A model generated the notes under the pieces. The model had not been told where the DNA came from and did no database searches. It saw only the letters and a program-made list of their open reading frames with translations. Below are positions 7,618 through 18,365 of a stretch of 64,000 bases of DNA, one piece after another. Both the position numbers and the translations under genes were made by a program. The stretch comes from Terrilactibacillus laevilacticus (GTDB taxonomy: Bacteria > Bacillota > Bacilli > Bacillales > Sporolactobacillaceae), in assembly GCF_006517395.1 (NCBI RefSeq), contig NZ_VDCY01000002.1:310001-374000 (forward strand). Reading direction: 5' to 3'. Position 1 is the stretch's first letter. Every line of letters starts with the position of its first letter.

Positions 7618-8826
7618 TTGTCTATGAAAAATGCGATCACAGAAAGAAAATTGCTTGGTATTGCTGGACTGGCATGGCTATTTGATGCCATGGATGTGGG
7701 CATGCTGTCTTTTATTATTGCGGCTTTAAGTGTGGATTGGCATTTAAATGTGGTGCAAATGGGATGGATTGGAAGCATTAACTCGATTGGGATGGCTGTA
7801 GGTGCTTTTCTTTTCGGTCTTTTCTCCGATCGTGCAGGAAGAAAATCCATCTTAATTATCACCCTTTTATTATTTTCACTTGGCAGCGGGTTATCTGCAT
7901 TAACAACCACCCTTTCACTATTTCTGATTTTTCGTTTCATTGTTGGTATGGGGCTTGGCGGCGAACTTCCAGTGGCATCGACACTTGTTTCAGAAAGTGT
8001 TCAGCCAGAAAAACGCGGCCGAATCGTTGTCTTGCTTGAGAGTTTTTGGGCCATCGGTTGGCTCATTGCTGCTCTTATTTCTTACTTTATTATTCCACAT
8101 TTCGGTTGGCGAATAGCTCTTATTCTCAGCGCTATTCCAGCGTTATATGCGATCTATTTACGAATTCATATGCCTGACTCACCAAAATTTCAATCCGCTA
8201 AAACAGAAACGAATAGACCTTCTTTTATAAAAAACATGCTAGATGTTTGGTCTAAAGAATTTGTACGCCCAACTATCATGCTATGGATTTTATGGTTCTG
8301 TGTGGTGTTTTCGTATTACGGTATGTTCTTATGGCTACCAAGTGTGATGGTCATGAAAGGATTTAGTTTGATCAAAAGTTTTCAGTACGTCTTAATTATG
8401 ACCTTGGCACAGTTACCTGGATATTTTACAGCCGCTTGGTTTATTGAAAAATGGGGACGTAAATTCGTTCTCATTACGTATCTCATTGGTACAGCATTAA
8501 GTGCTTATTTCTTTGGCTCTGCAGAATCTCTAACTGCCCTTCTTATTTCAGGCGTCTTTTTGTCATTTTTTAACTTGGGTGCATGGGGTGCATTATATGC
8601 TTACTCTCCTGAACAATACCCAACCAGTATCCGTGGAACAGGATCAGGGATGGCTGCAGCTATTGGTAGGGTAGGCGGCATTTTAGGTCCGCTCCTTGTT
8701 GGTTATCTCATCACTCAGCATGTATCCATCAATACCATCTTTATTATTTTTTGTATATCCATCCTTATCGGTGCACTGGCCGTTCTGTTATTAGGTAAAG
8801 AAACAAAAAATCGTCAACTTTTATAA
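7618..8826 (+). CDS. niaP: NiaP-like MFS transporter (niacin permease family)
   Basis: A 402-residue, 12-helix MFS carrier that reads like Bacillus subtilis NiaP (YceI) nearly end to end: WLFDAMDVGMLSFIIAAL, GMGLGGELPVASTLVSE, WFCVVFSYYGMFLWLPSV and LGAWGALYAYSPEQYPTS. NiaP imports nicotinate. The TTG start has AGGAGG 6 bp upstream. No NiaR operator was recognised, and the neighbours (a Lin0512 protein and D-serine dehydratase) are not NAD genes, so the true substrate could differ. A large hairpin follows the gene. Confidence 0.85.
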   Translation: MSMKNAITERKLLGIAGLAWLFDAMDVGMLSFIIAALSVDWHLNVVQMGWIGSINSIGMAVGAFLFGLFSDRAGRKSILIITLLLFSLGSGLSALTTTLSLFLIFRFIVGMGLGGELPVASTLVSESVQPEKRGRIVVLLESFWAIGWLIAALISYFIIPHFGWRIALILSAIPALYAIYLRIHMPDSPKFQSAKTETNRPSFIKNMLDVWSKEFVRPTIMLWILWFCVVFSYYGMFLWLPSVMVMKGFSLIKSFQYVLIMTLAQLPGYFTAAWFIEKWGRKFVLITYLIGTALSAYFFGSAESLTALLISGVFLSFFNLGAWGALYAYSPEQYPTSIRGTGSGMAAAIGRVGGILGPLLVGYLITQHVSINTIFIIFCISILIGALAVLLLGKETKNRQLL

Positions 8827-8845
8827 AATGAAACTTCGGACCTAT

Positions 8846-8913
8846 ACGGGCAGTTGATCCCCACCTACCTTCCTTGAAACAGGTGGGGGTCTTTACTAGC
8901 CGTTAAGGCGGGA
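8846..8913 (-). repeat. R2 element forming the niaP terminator hairpin
   Basis: A 68-bp near-palindrome. The left arm begins ACGGGCAG and ends CCCCACCT; the right arm begins AGGTGGGGGTC and ends CCGTTAAGGCGGGA. The right arm is the complement of the start of the R2 copies at 43917 and 46061. It folds into a strong hairpin between niaP and dsdA and ends 17 bp before the dsdA start. Confidence 0.7.
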
Positions 8914-8930
8914 TGAATTGGAGTGACCTT

Positions 8931-10280
8931 ATGTCTACAAATGATGGCAAACACACATGGGGAAAGAATGATCCATTAATTAGAAAACTGTTAACTCTTG
9001 AAGAAATACTTTGGACAAACCCACATTATTCCAGGAATAATCAACCGATGAAAAGGAGCTCGATAACCAAGGAAGACATTAAAGAGGCAGACGATCGGTT
9101 GAGACGTTTCGCTCCTTATATTGAGAAAGTCTTCCCAGAAACCCGTGTAGCCGGGGGACTCATTGAATCGGAACTAACAAGTATTCCTAAGATGAAAGAT
9201 CTCTTAGAAAAAATCTATCATGTGTCAATCGATGGCCGTTTGTTACTCAAACGTGATGATCAGCTCCCGATCTCTGGTTCAATTAAGGCTAGAGGTGGTA
9301 TATATGAAGTGCTTAAGCATGCAGAGTCACTCGCTATCCGCCATGGACTTTTAAAAACAGAGGATAACTATGCCATTTTAAATAGTGAAAAATTCAAAAC
9401 CTTTTTCTCGAAATATTCCATTGCTGTTGGTTCAACGGGCAATTTAGGTCTAAGTATCGGTATTATGAGTGCACAGATTGGCTTTTCAGTAAAAGTTCAC
9501 ATGTCGCATGACGCAAAACAGTGGAAAAAGGATCTGCTAAGAGAAAAAGGCGCCGAGGTCGTTGAATATAAAACAGATTATAGTCTGGCTGTTGAAGAAG
9601 GGAGAAAGGAGGCAGAGAAAGACCCCACATGTTATTTTATCGATGATGAAAATTCTAAAGACTTATTTCTAGGGTATGCCACTTCCGCACTTCGACTAAA
9701 AAAACAACTAGAGGATTCAAATGTCGCCATTGATGCAAATCATCCCCTTTTTGTCTATCTGCCTTGCGGAGTTGGTGGGGGACCTGGTGGAGTCGCTTTC
9801 GGTCTAAAAACGCTTTATCAAGAGCACGTTCATTGCTTTTTTGCTGAACCAACACACTCCCCTTGTATGCTTTTAGGACTATCAACAGGACTACATGATA
9901 AAATTTCTGTCCAAGACATTGGATTAGATAACAAAACAGATGCAGATGGACTTGCTGTTGGTCGGCCTTCTGGTTTCGTTGGAAAATTAATTGAACCTTT
10001 TATTAGTGGGTGTTATACCGCTCGTGATACCACACTTTATCAACTGTTAAGTACGCTGATTCAAACTGAAGGCATTTATTTAGAACCATCTGCACTAGCC
10101 GGTATGTTCGGACCGATTCAACTTTTAACAAATGGATCATCTTACCTTAAGACTAATGATTTGATGAACAAAATAGAAAAAGGAACTCATATCGTATGGG
10201 CAACAGGTGGGAGCATGGTTCCAGAGGAAATCATGAAGGAGTATGATAAAAAAGGTCGGGCGTTATTAGAAAAAAAATAA
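8931..10280 (+). CDS. dsdA: D-serine ammonia-lyase
   Basis: A 450-residue PLP enzyme that deaminates D-serine to pyruvate and ammonia. The PLP lysine is in SGSIKARGG (about residue 120), the phosphate-binding glycine loop appears as [10 protein letters not shown] and CGVGGGPGG, and the length matches E. coli DsdA (442). The ATG at 8931 is preferred since GGAGTGA lies 4 bp upstream; the in-frame ATG at 8913 lacks a spaced site. It detoxifies or uses D-serine, for example from cell-wall turnover. Confidence 0.93.
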   Translation: MSTNDGKHTWGKNDPLIRKLLTLEEILWTNPHYSRNNQPMKRSSITKEDIKEADDRLRRFAPYIEKVFPETRVAGGLIESELTSIPKMKDLLEKIYHVSIDGRLLLKRDDQLPISGSIKARGGIYEVLKHAESLAIRHGLLKTEDNYAILNSEKFKTFFSKYSIAVGSTGNLGLSIGIMSAQIGFSVKVHMSHDAKQWKKDLLREKGAEVVEYKTDYSLAVEEGRKEAEKDPTCYFIDDENSKDLFLGYATSALRLKKQLEDSNVAIDANHPLFVYLPCGVGGGPGGVAFGLKTLYQEHVHCFFAEPTHSPCMLLGLSTGLHDKISVQDIGLDNKTDADGLAVGRPSGFVGKLIEPFISGCYTARDTTLYQLLSTLIQTEGIYLEPSALAGMFGPIQLLTNGSSYLKTNDLMNKIEKGTHIVWATGGSMVPEEIMKEYDKKGRALLEKK

Positions 10281-10309
10281 GAGAACTCGCTAAAGTGAGT
10301 TCTCTTTCT
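10279..10309. terminator. Bidirectional terminator between dsdA and the MATE gene
   Basis: AGAGAACTC pairs with GAGTTCTCT across an 8-nt loop, with A and T tracts on either side, between convergent genes. Confidence 0.85.
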
Positions 10310-10314
10310 ATTGA

Positions 10315-11727
10315 TTAATGAACGGTAGCTGGTTTTGAGTTAGGATCTTTTTTATCATCATCAACTAGACTATATTTTTGCCAAGCTCCATTTTTCCAAC
10401 GAAAATGCATCGTAATAGCACGAATCCATTCGTCCGTTGCATTCGCTATCCAAATTCCTGACAAACCCATGTTTAAATGAAAAACAAGAAAATAACCAAG
10501 CGGTAAGCTGACACCTACCATCGAGATTAGCCCCATATAAAGAGGGAATTTGGCATCTCCCGCCGCCCGCAAGGAATTAATCATGATAATATTGCCTGTG
10601 CGTCCTGTTTCTAGCAAAATACTATAGAGGATCACTTCAGAACCAAGTTTAATAATATCAGCATTTGTTGTGAACAAACCAAAAAGTGGTTCTCGTGCAG
10701 CTATGATGATGATATCCATCACTATGGTCACTAACAAAGACCATTTCACACTTTGCCTTACTCGACGGTAAGCTTCAACCGGTTCTTTAGCTCCAACTAA
10801 TCTTCCAGTAATGATGGCTGTTCCCATGGAGACGGCCACACTGAATAAATAGATGTACATCGAAATATTCACAGCATATTGTCTAGTCGCTATGGCTTCT
10901 GCACCAAGATAAGTCGCATAAAAGAAAAACATGAGCTGACAGCATTGATAAGTGATTTGTTCAACCGCAGATGGAATACCAATATTAAAGATCTTCTTTA
11001 CATAACTTTTTGTTAAGGTTAAATAATCCTTGATTTTTAGTCTAACATCCATGAGTTGATAAAACAGAATGAAAAAGATAATTAAACAAATAAATCGACT
11101 ACCGATATTTGATATGGCTGCCCCTTCGACACCCATAGCTGGAGATCCAAAATGCCCGAAGATGAACATATAGTTAAACACTAAGTGAAGGATATTCAGT
11201 AACACTGAAACGAGCATCGTATGTTTGGTATAACCATAGGTACGAATAATGGCAGCTAATATATTAATCAGTGCCTGTAAGAAGATGCCTCCACCAACAA
11301 TCATCAAATAGGTTTTTGCATAGACATAAATATCGCCATGTAGGTTCATGGCTTGGAGCATTAATCCCCCAAAAGCAATGAAGATCAGGCTAAGAGAGAC
11401 ACCCACCATTAAATTTAAGGTAATAGCGACTGCAGAAATTTTAGCTGCTTCATATAATTTCTTAGAACCAATGTATTGTGCTATAACGATCGCTGCACCA
11501 TTTCCGATCACCTCTAAAACCAAGATCGCAATCGTGATGATCTGATTGGATGCTCCTACCCCGGCAACAGCATCATCAGAAACACCGCTGATCATAAATG
11601 TATCAACACTACCCACTAACATAAATAAAAAGACCTCAAGAAAAATAGGCCACGTTAGACGAATAAGTTTTAAATCATTAGGTACAGACTGCTTTGAAAC
11701 AGCTTGTTTCTTTTGCACTCTCGTCAC
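10315..11727 (-). CDS. MATE family efflux transporter
   Basis: A 470-residue membrane protein with 12 predicted helices arranged as two related halves, typical of the MATE (MatE) family that exports drugs or metabolites using sodium or proton gradients. Recognisable stretches are LTWPIFLEVFLFMLVGSVDT at the N-terminus and FNIGIPSAVEQITYQ at the start of the second half. The GTG start at 11727 has AAAGGAGG upstream. R1 copy B ends only about 13 bp before the start codon, so the repeat lies in the leader or separates the gene from an older promoter. Confidence 0.92.
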   Translation of the reverse strand: MTRVQKKQAVSKQSVPNDLKLIRLTWPIFLEVFLFMLVGSVDTFMISGVSDDAVAGVGASNQIITIAILVLEVIGNGAAIVIAQYIGSKKLYEAAKISAVAITLNLMVGVSLSLIFIAFGGLMLQAMNLHGDIYVYAKTYLMIVGGGIFLQALINILAAIIRTYGYTKHTMLVSVLLNILHLVFNYMFIFGHFGSPAMGVEGAAISNIGSRFICLIIFFILFYQLMDVRLKIKDYLTLTKSYVKKIFNIGIPSAVEQITYQCCQLMFFFYATYLGAEAIATRQYAVNISMYIYLFSVAVSMGTAIITGRLVGAKEPVEAYRRVRQSVKWSLLVTIVMDIIIIAAREPLFGLFTTNADIIKLGSEVILYSILLETGRTGNIIMINSLRAAGDAKFPLYMGLISMVGVSLPLGYFLVFHLNMGLSGIWIANATDEWIRAITMHFRWKNGAWQKYSLVDDDKKDPNSKPATVH

Positions 11728-11740
11728 CTTCCTCCTTTAA

Positions 11741-11957
11741 GAGGTTGTTCAAAAAGTCACCAAATGATAAGCTACGAATCTCGGCGCCCACTTGTTTTTC
11801 CGGTGCTCATGTAGGGATATAAGAGGATCTTCAACTAAAATCGCTCACGTCCTGTGAGCAACGTTGAAGCTACCACATCATGTGGAATGCCGGTCCTCAA
11901 AACAGCGCCGCCTTGATCTTCTTGCTTCTAATTTGCCACCTTTTTGAACACACACTT
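11741..11957 (-). repeat. R1 modular repeat, copy B (217 bp)
   Basis: It has the short left module and the long central module (with CCACATCATGTGG and a TCGCTCACGTCCTGTGAGC stretch) between the two CCGGTCCTC-like boxes. It occupies most of the gap between the MATE gene and the sensor kinase and abuts the MATE ribosome site. Confidence 0.92.
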
Positions 11958-12096
11958 TAATAAAAAATTTGTTAAAAGCAATACGTATCGTAGCACATTA
12001 ATCATGGTAATGCACGTACTTTTTACCAAAAAAAACTTTTATTTTTTTACCCTATTTTTAGCCTTACCCAACCAATGATTATCTAATTCACTATTA

Positions 12097-12127
12097 TAAA
12101 AAGCCTTATCCATTAGGTTAAGGCTTA
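12097..12127 (-). terminator. Terminator of the two-component operon
   Basis: On the minus strand, AGCCTTA and TAAGGCT flank a 10-nt loop and are followed by TTTTT. It begins just past the kinase stop. Confidence 0.8.
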
Positions 12128-12133
12128 TACGTT

Positions 12134-14388
12134 CTATATATCCAATTTTACAGTAACTTTAAACAAATCCCCATCTAATTCAATGTCAAACTCACCATGA
12201 TGAAGATCAATGATCGATTTACTAATCGCAAGACCAAGACCTGATCCTTCGGTATGCCGAGAAGCATCTCCTCGTTTGAATCGCTCAAAAAGTTCATCCA
12301 TATTGCCGCCTAGTTCATATTTGGTGACATTTTTAAATGTGATAATGGCTTCGTTTTTTTCTGCTCTCAAATCAATATAAACACGTGTATTTTCTAATGA
12401 GTATTTAACAACGTTCCCGATTAAATTATCAAAGACACGCCATATTTTTTGTCCGTCTACAATTGCATGAACAGGTTGGTCTGGTTTTGTTACTCGAAAT
12501 TGAAGCTTTGAATCTTGAATAATGTCATCGTACTCTGCTAAAGCTTGCTGGAGAAGTTCATTTAAATTCACTTGCTCTAAGTTAAGTTCGATATTGCCAC
12601 TCGTCATTTTTGTGACTTCAAATAAATCATCGATAAGTACTTTCAAGCGCTTGGCTTTTCGATCAATAATCAGAACGTAACTATTGCGCTCATCATGTGA
12701 GAGGTCAGGTGTTTTTAGTAATTCCGTATAGGTGATCACGGAAGTTAACGGTGTTCTTAGGTCATGACTCACATTAGTGATTAATTCGTTTTTCAATCGT
12801 TCACTTTTTGCTTGTTCCTTCTGGGATGTTTTTACCCCATGCTTAAGTGAATTAATGTCTTCTGCAAGTTTTGCGAGTGGCGTTAAGCCCTTAACAGGAA
12901 GGTCTTGGACAGTTTCACCACGAACAATTTGTCTAGCATTGATCATGATTCGTTTCAAGTATCCAACGTATCTTAAGACCACAATGAGAGTTGGTAATCC
13001 AACTAATAAGAAAGCTAGTGTAATGGGAATAAGAGATCCTGTAACATAATAGGATAATGCAGCCACAATTCCAAATAAAAAGATAAGAGTTAGGAGAATA
13101 AAGACAGAAAGCTGCATACCAACACGATTTTGCAATGCTTTTGTTATTGTGATATAGATGAAATAAATCACACTTTTTTCCCATTGAAGACTTCGATTAC
13201 TATTTTTTACGATATCAATTAAAAAGATCAGTTGAATAGCAAGTGTCGCCATAGACAAAATAGCCATTCCTTGTTCCCAAAAAATATCAAAACTATAAAA
13301 TGTATAATCGACATAAGTCCAGCTCGTACTGTAATTTATATAAGCTATAACAAAGATAAGGTTCAATAAAAAAAGCACGAATCGTACATCAATGGGTATT
13401 TTGTCATATACGTTAATAAAATGTGTTTTGACGATTCTTTGCCATACATTTCGTTTCTTATATAAATAATAGCTGAGGATTAAAGCAATTAAACCGAAGA
13501 CAAAACAGATGATAATGATGACTTTTTTAACCTGATATTGATGATATTGATCCATAATAAAGTGATTTTTGGGTGCTGAATGTAATATAAAAATTTGCCC
13601 CTCAAATTTTTTTGCATTTTTTCTCAGTACGTTTACGATGGTTACACTAGGTGCCTGTAGACTCTCGCTCTCTGATGTTGTCTGAAATCCAACTCCAACT
13701 CCTTCATCTGGTATATTTATAAAATTTGCCGTATTAAATTCTGTTCGTTTTGACACCGAAAACTTGTCATTAAATAGCATATCATTTTGGTTAATATCTT
13801 TGTCTTGACCTGATATGTTCGTATAAATTTTATCCGTCTTAGTATCCCTGAGGTAATATTTGAATACTTTATTCCCAAAATTCAAGTTTTTTCGATTATA
13901 TTTTTCGATATTTCGGTAGTATTTATCAATTTGTTCTTCTTTCGCTTTAATAATTTTATTTTTTACATAGTCATCGCTACTAAAGTTTTTGTTTATTTCC
14001 TCTATTTTTTTATCGCGTTCTTTTTTATATAGTTTTCTGCATCTTTATTTTTATTCTTCTTTGCCTCGTTAATTTTGCTTTCATATTGTTCTGTAATATT
14101 TGAGACTTGCGCTATTAAATCCCCATATTGATATCGGTAATCATGAATTTCTTGATCAGTGACCGTCATACTTTTTTTGACCTCTGATGGACTAGGATGG
14201 TTTAACTCGAGTGTTGCTAAGGCTGTTTCAAATTCATTTAATTCACTTTGGAAATTTGGTGTTTGAAAATAATTGCCTCTGATATACTGCGTGCCATGAC
14301 TAAATACAGTAAATAAACCATATACTCCACTGGCTAGAAGTAATATCCATATGCCTATAAACAATCTATTTTTCAATTTTGTATCCAA
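12134..14388 (-). pseudogene. Sensor histidine kinase interrupted by a frameshift
   Basis: The N-terminal part (from 14388; one membrane segment, then an extracellular helical stretch) and the C-terminal part are in different frames. Adding one A to the minus-strand A6 run at 14036-14031 joins them as NYIKKERDKKIEEINK and gives a kinase of about 740 residues. After several further membrane segments come HisKA (NVSHDLRTPLTS), the N box (NLIGNVVKYS), FERF and GSGLGLAIS, all intact. The start overlaps the response regulator gene by 23 bp. A sequencing error, slippage-controlled expression, or real inactivation are all possible. Confidence 0.8.
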
Positions 14389-15058
14389 TCCCCCATACCA
14401 CCTTTAAATATCTTGGATTTTTCGGATCAATCTCGATTTTTTCTCGAATTTTCCGGATATGTACTGCGACCGTATTTTCTGCGTGATAACAAGGCTCATT
14501 CCATACTCGCTCATAAATGTCATGAATTGAAAAAACCCGTCCTGCATGCGTCATTAATAATTCACAAATTTTATATTCAATCGGAGTCAGCTTAACTTCC
14601 TCGCCATTAACTGTGACCCGTTTTGCTGATGGTTCAAGAGTCAACCCGCGGATATCAATGACTTGCTCCATTCCGTCATATGTCCCTAGTTTCACATAAC
14701 GTCTCAGCTGTGATTTGACTCTGGCAATCAATTCAAGCGGATTAAAGGGCTTTGTAACATAATCGTCTGCCCCTACTTGTAAACCAAGAATCTTATCCGT
14801 ATCCTCACTCTTTGCGCTCAAAATAATAATGGGGATATTCTTTTGTTCTCGAATTTTAAAAGTCGTGGAAATACCATCTAATCTAGGCATCATGACGTCT
14901 AAAATAATAAGATGAATCTCGTGTTCATTTAGTTTATCTATCGCTTCAATCCCATCTTTTGCTTTAATCACAGTAATTCCTTCATTTTTCAAATATATTT
15001 CAATCGCATCACGAATTTCTTTTTCATCATCGACAACTAACACTTGGTAATCATTCAT
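14366..15058 (-). CDS. OmpR/PhoB family response regulator
   Basis: A 230-residue regulator with a receiver domain (VVDDEKE acidic pocket, phospho-acceptor Asp in LIILDVMMPR, Lys in DDYVTKPF) and a C-terminal winged helix (LTPIEYKICELLMTHAG to VVWGIGYKIEK). It resembles VanR/YclJ-type proteins. The ATG at 15058 is chosen for its AAAGGAG site 8 bp upstream. Its operon partner is the overlapping frameshifted kinase, so signalling may be altered if the kinase is really broken. Confidence 0.92.
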   Translation of the reverse strand: MNDYQVLVVDDEKEIRDAIEIYLKNEGITVIKAKDGIEAIDKLNEHEIHLIILDVMMPRLDGISTTFKIREQKNIPIIILSAKSEDTDKILGLQVGADDYVTKPFNPLELIARVKSQLRRYVKLGTYDGMEQVIDIRGLTLEPSAKRVTVNGEEVKLTPIEYKICELLMTHAGRVFSIHDIYERVWNEPCYHAENTVAVHIRKIREKIEIDPKNPRYLKVVWGIGYKIEK

Positions 15059-15299
15059 CACTCTCACTCCTTTCTCTCGAGTATATCATGTCAACCTTTC
15101 TATCACTGCTTATAGTCTAATTCATAAATCTTAACAACTTCCTATCATAAAAATGAAGATTTTCTTAAGAAATGATGAGTTGAATGTAAAAAACTCAATT
15201 TATTTAATTAAGGTTAGTAGGAATGTCCAGTCATTTTCTTCTAAACCTTTTTTAATTGTTTACTCATAAGTTAAATCGTTAACCAATTAAAATATCGTG

Positions 15300-15343
15300 T
15301 TGACAAATAAACAATGTAAACCTATCATTATTCATAGTTAACA
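15300..15343 (+). promoter_or_regulatory. bioY promoter with BirA operator
   Basis: TTGACA (15300-15305), 17 bp, then TATCAT (15323-15328) form a sigma-A type promoter. TGTAAACC (15315-15322) and AGTTAACA (15336-15343) form the inverted half-sites of the known Firmicute BirA box and overlap the promoter. Biotin-dependent repression by BirA is therefore expected. Confidence 0.8.
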
Positions 15344-15357
15344 AAAGGAGGATTATC

Positions 15358-15906
15358 ATGAAAACGAAATCATTAACTCTTATTTCATTATTTGTGGCTG
15401 TTATGATCGTATTTGGAACTCTTCCTACGATTCAAATTCCATTTATCCCTGTCCCATTCACCTTCCAGATGATCGGCGTTATGTTGGTGGGCAGTATTTT
15501 AGGTGCTAGAAAAGGATTTATTGCCATGTTGGTCTTCATCATCCTCATAGCTGCTGGATGCCCATTTTTATCCGGTGGAAGAGGTGGTTTAGCCGTATTG
15601 TTTGGACCGACTGGAGGCTACATCCTTTCATGGCCGATCGCTGTTTTTGTCATCGGACTTATTACAGATCATATTAAAACCATGAAATTTGTCGTGGCCC
15701 AGTACTATTTCGCTATTTTAGTAGGTATCTTCATTATTTATTTTTCAGGCATACTTTGGCTATCCATTTATAATCACTTACCACTTAATAGTGTCATAGC
15801 TGGAAATTCCATTCTATTTGTTTTGGATCTTGTAAAAGCCGCTTTATGTGCAACTTTAAGCAGTCAATTAAGAAGCAGACTTGCTATCTCTGGTAAATTA
15901 TCTTAA
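15358..15906 (+). CDS. bioY: BioY biotin transporter (S component)
   Basis: A 182-residue membrane protein of the BioY family, the substrate-binding unit of energy-coupling-factor biotin importers. The conserved IPFIPVPFTFQMIGVMLVG and the GGRGGLAVLFGPTGGY loop are present. AAAGGAGG precedes the ATG. A BirA operator overlaps the promoter and bioB follows 83 bp downstream, so both respond to biotin. No ECF ATPase or T component is encoded nearby; a shared module elsewhere would be needed, or BioY works alone. Confidence 0.95.
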   Translation: MKTKSLTLISLFVAVMIVFGTLPTIQIPFIPVPFTFQMIGVMLVGSILGARKGFIAMLVFIILIAAGCPFLSGGRGGLAVLFGPTGGYILSWPIAVFVIGLITDHIKTMKFVVAQYYFAILVGIFIIYFSGILWLSIYNHLPLNSVIAGNSILFVLDLVKAALCATLSSQLRSRLAISGKLS

Positions 15907-15989
15907 AAATAAATTTCTTATATTAAGTGAAGACCACTTTTATTTTTTATTTGAATGAACCTAAAATACTTAGAAAAGAGGGTACGACA

Positions 15990-16988
15990 ATGAAATGGTT
16001 TAGTTTAGCTCAAAAAGTGATCAATGGTTATGAATGTACCAAGGAAGATGCCTTAGATATATTAAATACTCCAGAAGATGATACGTTAGGTCTTGTTTAT
16101 GGTGCGTATCAGATAAGAAAACATTATTATGGCAATAACGTTAAATTAAATATGATTATTAATGCAAAAAGTGGCCGTTGTGCGGAGAACTGTGGTTATT
16201 GTTCACAGTCTATCTATGCTAATACACAAATTGAAAATTATTCTCTTGTTAATGAGGAAACGATTCTCAAAGGGGCAAGGAAAGCAAAAGCAGATAACGT
16301 GGGAACATATTGTATTGTGATGAGTGGTCGCAAGGCTTCGCCAAGAGAAATACGGGCTGTCTGTTCAGCCGTGAAAAAAATTAAAGATGAAATGAATCTT
16401 AAAATCTGTGCTTGTCTCGGGCTTATTAATGAAGAACAAGCCAAAGAGTTAAAAGCAGCTGGAGTGGACCGGTTTAATCATAATATTAATACAAGTGAAG
16501 CCCATCATGATCATATTACAACGACGCATCACTACCAAGACCGTGTTAACACCATTGAAGCTGTTAAAAAAGCCCAAATATCACCTTGTTCAGGTATTAT
16601 TTGCGGCATGGGAGAGTCTAAAGAAGATTTAATTGATATGGCTTTTGCCTTGAAATCCCTCGATGCTGACTCTATTCCAGTCAACTTTCTCCATGCTATC
16701 CCTGGTACAAAACTAGAAAACATGGATGAATTAACGCCGAATAAATGCTTAAAGATCTTAGCTCTTTTTCGTTATATTAATCCAAAAAAGGAAATTCGTT
16801 TGTCAGGCGGCCGTGAAGTTAATTTGCGCTCACTACAAAGCCTTGGTCTTTATATCGCCAATTCCATCTTTGTTGGAGATTACTTAACAACAGCAGGACA
16901 AGATAAAACCGAAGATTATAAAATGATCGAGGATCTTGGATTTAAGATTGAATCAAATGCATTTGAAACCGAAGCCCAAAAACTCTAA
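15990..16988 (+). CDS. bioB: Biotin synthase
   Basis: A 332-residue radical SAM enzyme that inserts sulfur into dethiobiotin. The cluster motif is in [13 protein letters not shown] (about residues 60-70), and the length equals that of B. subtilis BioB. The ATG at 15990 has GAGGG upstream and begins exactly where family members start. It lies directly after bioY under a BirA-type operator. No other biotin-synthesis gene is in the window. Confidence 0.95.
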   Translation: MKWFSLAQKVINGYECTKEDALDILNTPEDDTLGLVYGAYQIRKHYYGNNVKLNMIINAKSGRCAENCGYCSQSIYANTQIENYSLVNEETILKGARKAKADNVGTYCIVMSGRKASPREIRAVCSAVKKIKDEMNLKICACLGLINEEQAKELKAAGVDRFNHNINTSEAHHDHITTTHHYQDRVNTIEAVKKAQISPCSGIICGMGESKEDLIDMAFALKSLDADSIPVNFLHAIPGTKLENMDELTPNKCLKILALFRYINPKKEIRLSGGREVNLRSLQSLGLYIANSIFVGDYLTTAGQDKTEDYKMIEDLGFKIESNAFETEAQKL

Positions 16989-17096
16989 TAATCAAGTTCC
17001 TTCTTTACGAATGCTCCTTTAGGTATGAATTTGGATAATTATGATATTATAAACCTATACATACTTATATGTTTATTCAAAGGGAGATGTTGAAAC

Positions 17097-18329
17097 GTGA
17101 AGAATGAACTCATTGAACGATTCACTTCATATGTAAAAGTCGATACGCAATCAAATGAAGATATTGAAACTTGCCCGTCAACTCCTGGCCAATTAACCCT
17201 TGCCAACAGTCTTGTTGAGGAACTTAAGTCTATTGGTATGGAAGAAGTGACAATAGACGAGAACGGCTATGTTATGGCTACTCTACCTGCAAACACATCA
17301 AAAAATGTTCCCACTATTGGTTTCTTGGCACATGTGGATACGGCAACTGATTTTACTGGAAAAAATGTCAATCCTCAAATTGTTGAAAATTACGACGGGA
17401 AAGACATCGTTCTAAATGAAGCTTTGAAAGTTGTTTTATCACCAACGACCTTCCCTGAACTTGCCAAATATAAAGGTCATACCCTGATTACAACAGATGG
17501 TACGACACTACTTGGCGCTGATGATAAATCTGGTATTTCTGAAATTATGACCGCCATGAATTATCTCATTCAACATCCAGAGATCAAACATGGCCGAGTT
17601 CGCGTTGCCTTCACACCAGATGAAGAAATAGGACGTGGACCGCATAAGTTTAATGTTAAAGCTTTTGATGCTAAATATGCCTACACGATGGATGGCGGGC
17701 CTCTTGGCGAGTTACAATATGAAAGTTTCAATGCTGCTCAAGCCAAAATAACGATTAAGGGAAGCAATGTCCACCCTGGATCTGCAAAAAATAAAATGAT
17801 CAATTCCATGAAAATCGCATTTGCCTTTAATAGTAAATTACCAGTTAAAGATGCCCCTGAATATACCGAAAACTATGAAGGATTCTATCATTTACTTTCG
17901 ATCGAAGGGGACGTTGAACAAACAAAAATGATCTACATTATCCGTGATCATGACCGTGAGAAGTTCAACGCTAAAAAAGAAACCGTGAAAACACTAATTA
18001 ATGAATTTAAAGAAACATATGGTGAAGACAACGTCATTCTTGAATTAAAAGATCAATATTTTAATATGCGTGAAAAAATAGAGCCCGTTAAAGAAATTGT
18101 GGATATTGCACATCAAGCCATGGAAAATCTTGATATAAAACCGATTGTTGAACCCATCCGCGGAGGAACCGATGGATCTCAACTTTCCTACATGGGTCTA
18201 CCTACACCGAACATTTTTACAGGCGGAGAAAATTTTCACGGTAAATATGAATATATATCCGTTGATAATATGATCAAAGCAACGAATGTCATTATTGGGA
18301 TAGCTAAATTATTTGAAGAAAGAGCTTAA
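17097..18329 (+). CDS. pepT: Peptidase T (tripeptide aminopeptidase)
   Basis: A 410-residue M20 metallopeptidase that removes the N-terminal residue from tripeptides in the cytoplasm. Zinc ligands are visible in [24 protein letters not shown] and MDGGPLGE, with the final His region in [24 protein letters not shown] is also typical. The GTG start has GGGAGATG upstream. The gene is monocistronic and ends at a strong terminator. Confidence 0.96.
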   Translation: MKNELIERFTSYVKVDTQSNEDIETCPSTPGQLTLANSLVEELKSIGMEEVTIDENGYVMATLPANTSKNVPTIGFLAHVDTATDFTGKNVNPQIVENYDGKDIVLNEALKVVLSPTTFPELAKYKGHTLITTDGTTLLGADDKSGISEIMTAMNYLIQHPEIKHGRVRVAFTPDEEIGRGPHKFNVKAFDAKYAYTMDGGPLGELQYESFNAAQAKITIKGSNVHPGSAKNKMINSMKIAFAFNSKLPVKDAPEYTENYEGFYHLLSIEGDVEQTKMIYIIRDHDREKFNAKKETVKTLINEFKETYGEDNVILELKDQYFNMREKIEPVKEIVDIAHQAMENLDIKPIVEPIRGGTDGSQLSYMGLPTPNIFTGGENFHGKYEYISVDNMIKATNVIIGIAKLFEERA

Positions 18330-18332
18330 TAA

Positions 18333-18365
18333 GAAGAGGTGCGAGATATTATCGCACCTCTTTTC
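18333..18365 (+). terminator. pepT terminator
   Basis: AGAGGTGCGA pairs with TCGCACCTCT across a 7-nt loop, followed by TTTTCC. Confidence 0.9.

Noticed and set aside
7605-7940. 111-codon minus-strand ORF inside niaP
   Set aside because: Antisense shadow of a strongly conserved transporter with Lys/Pro-rich nonsense content.
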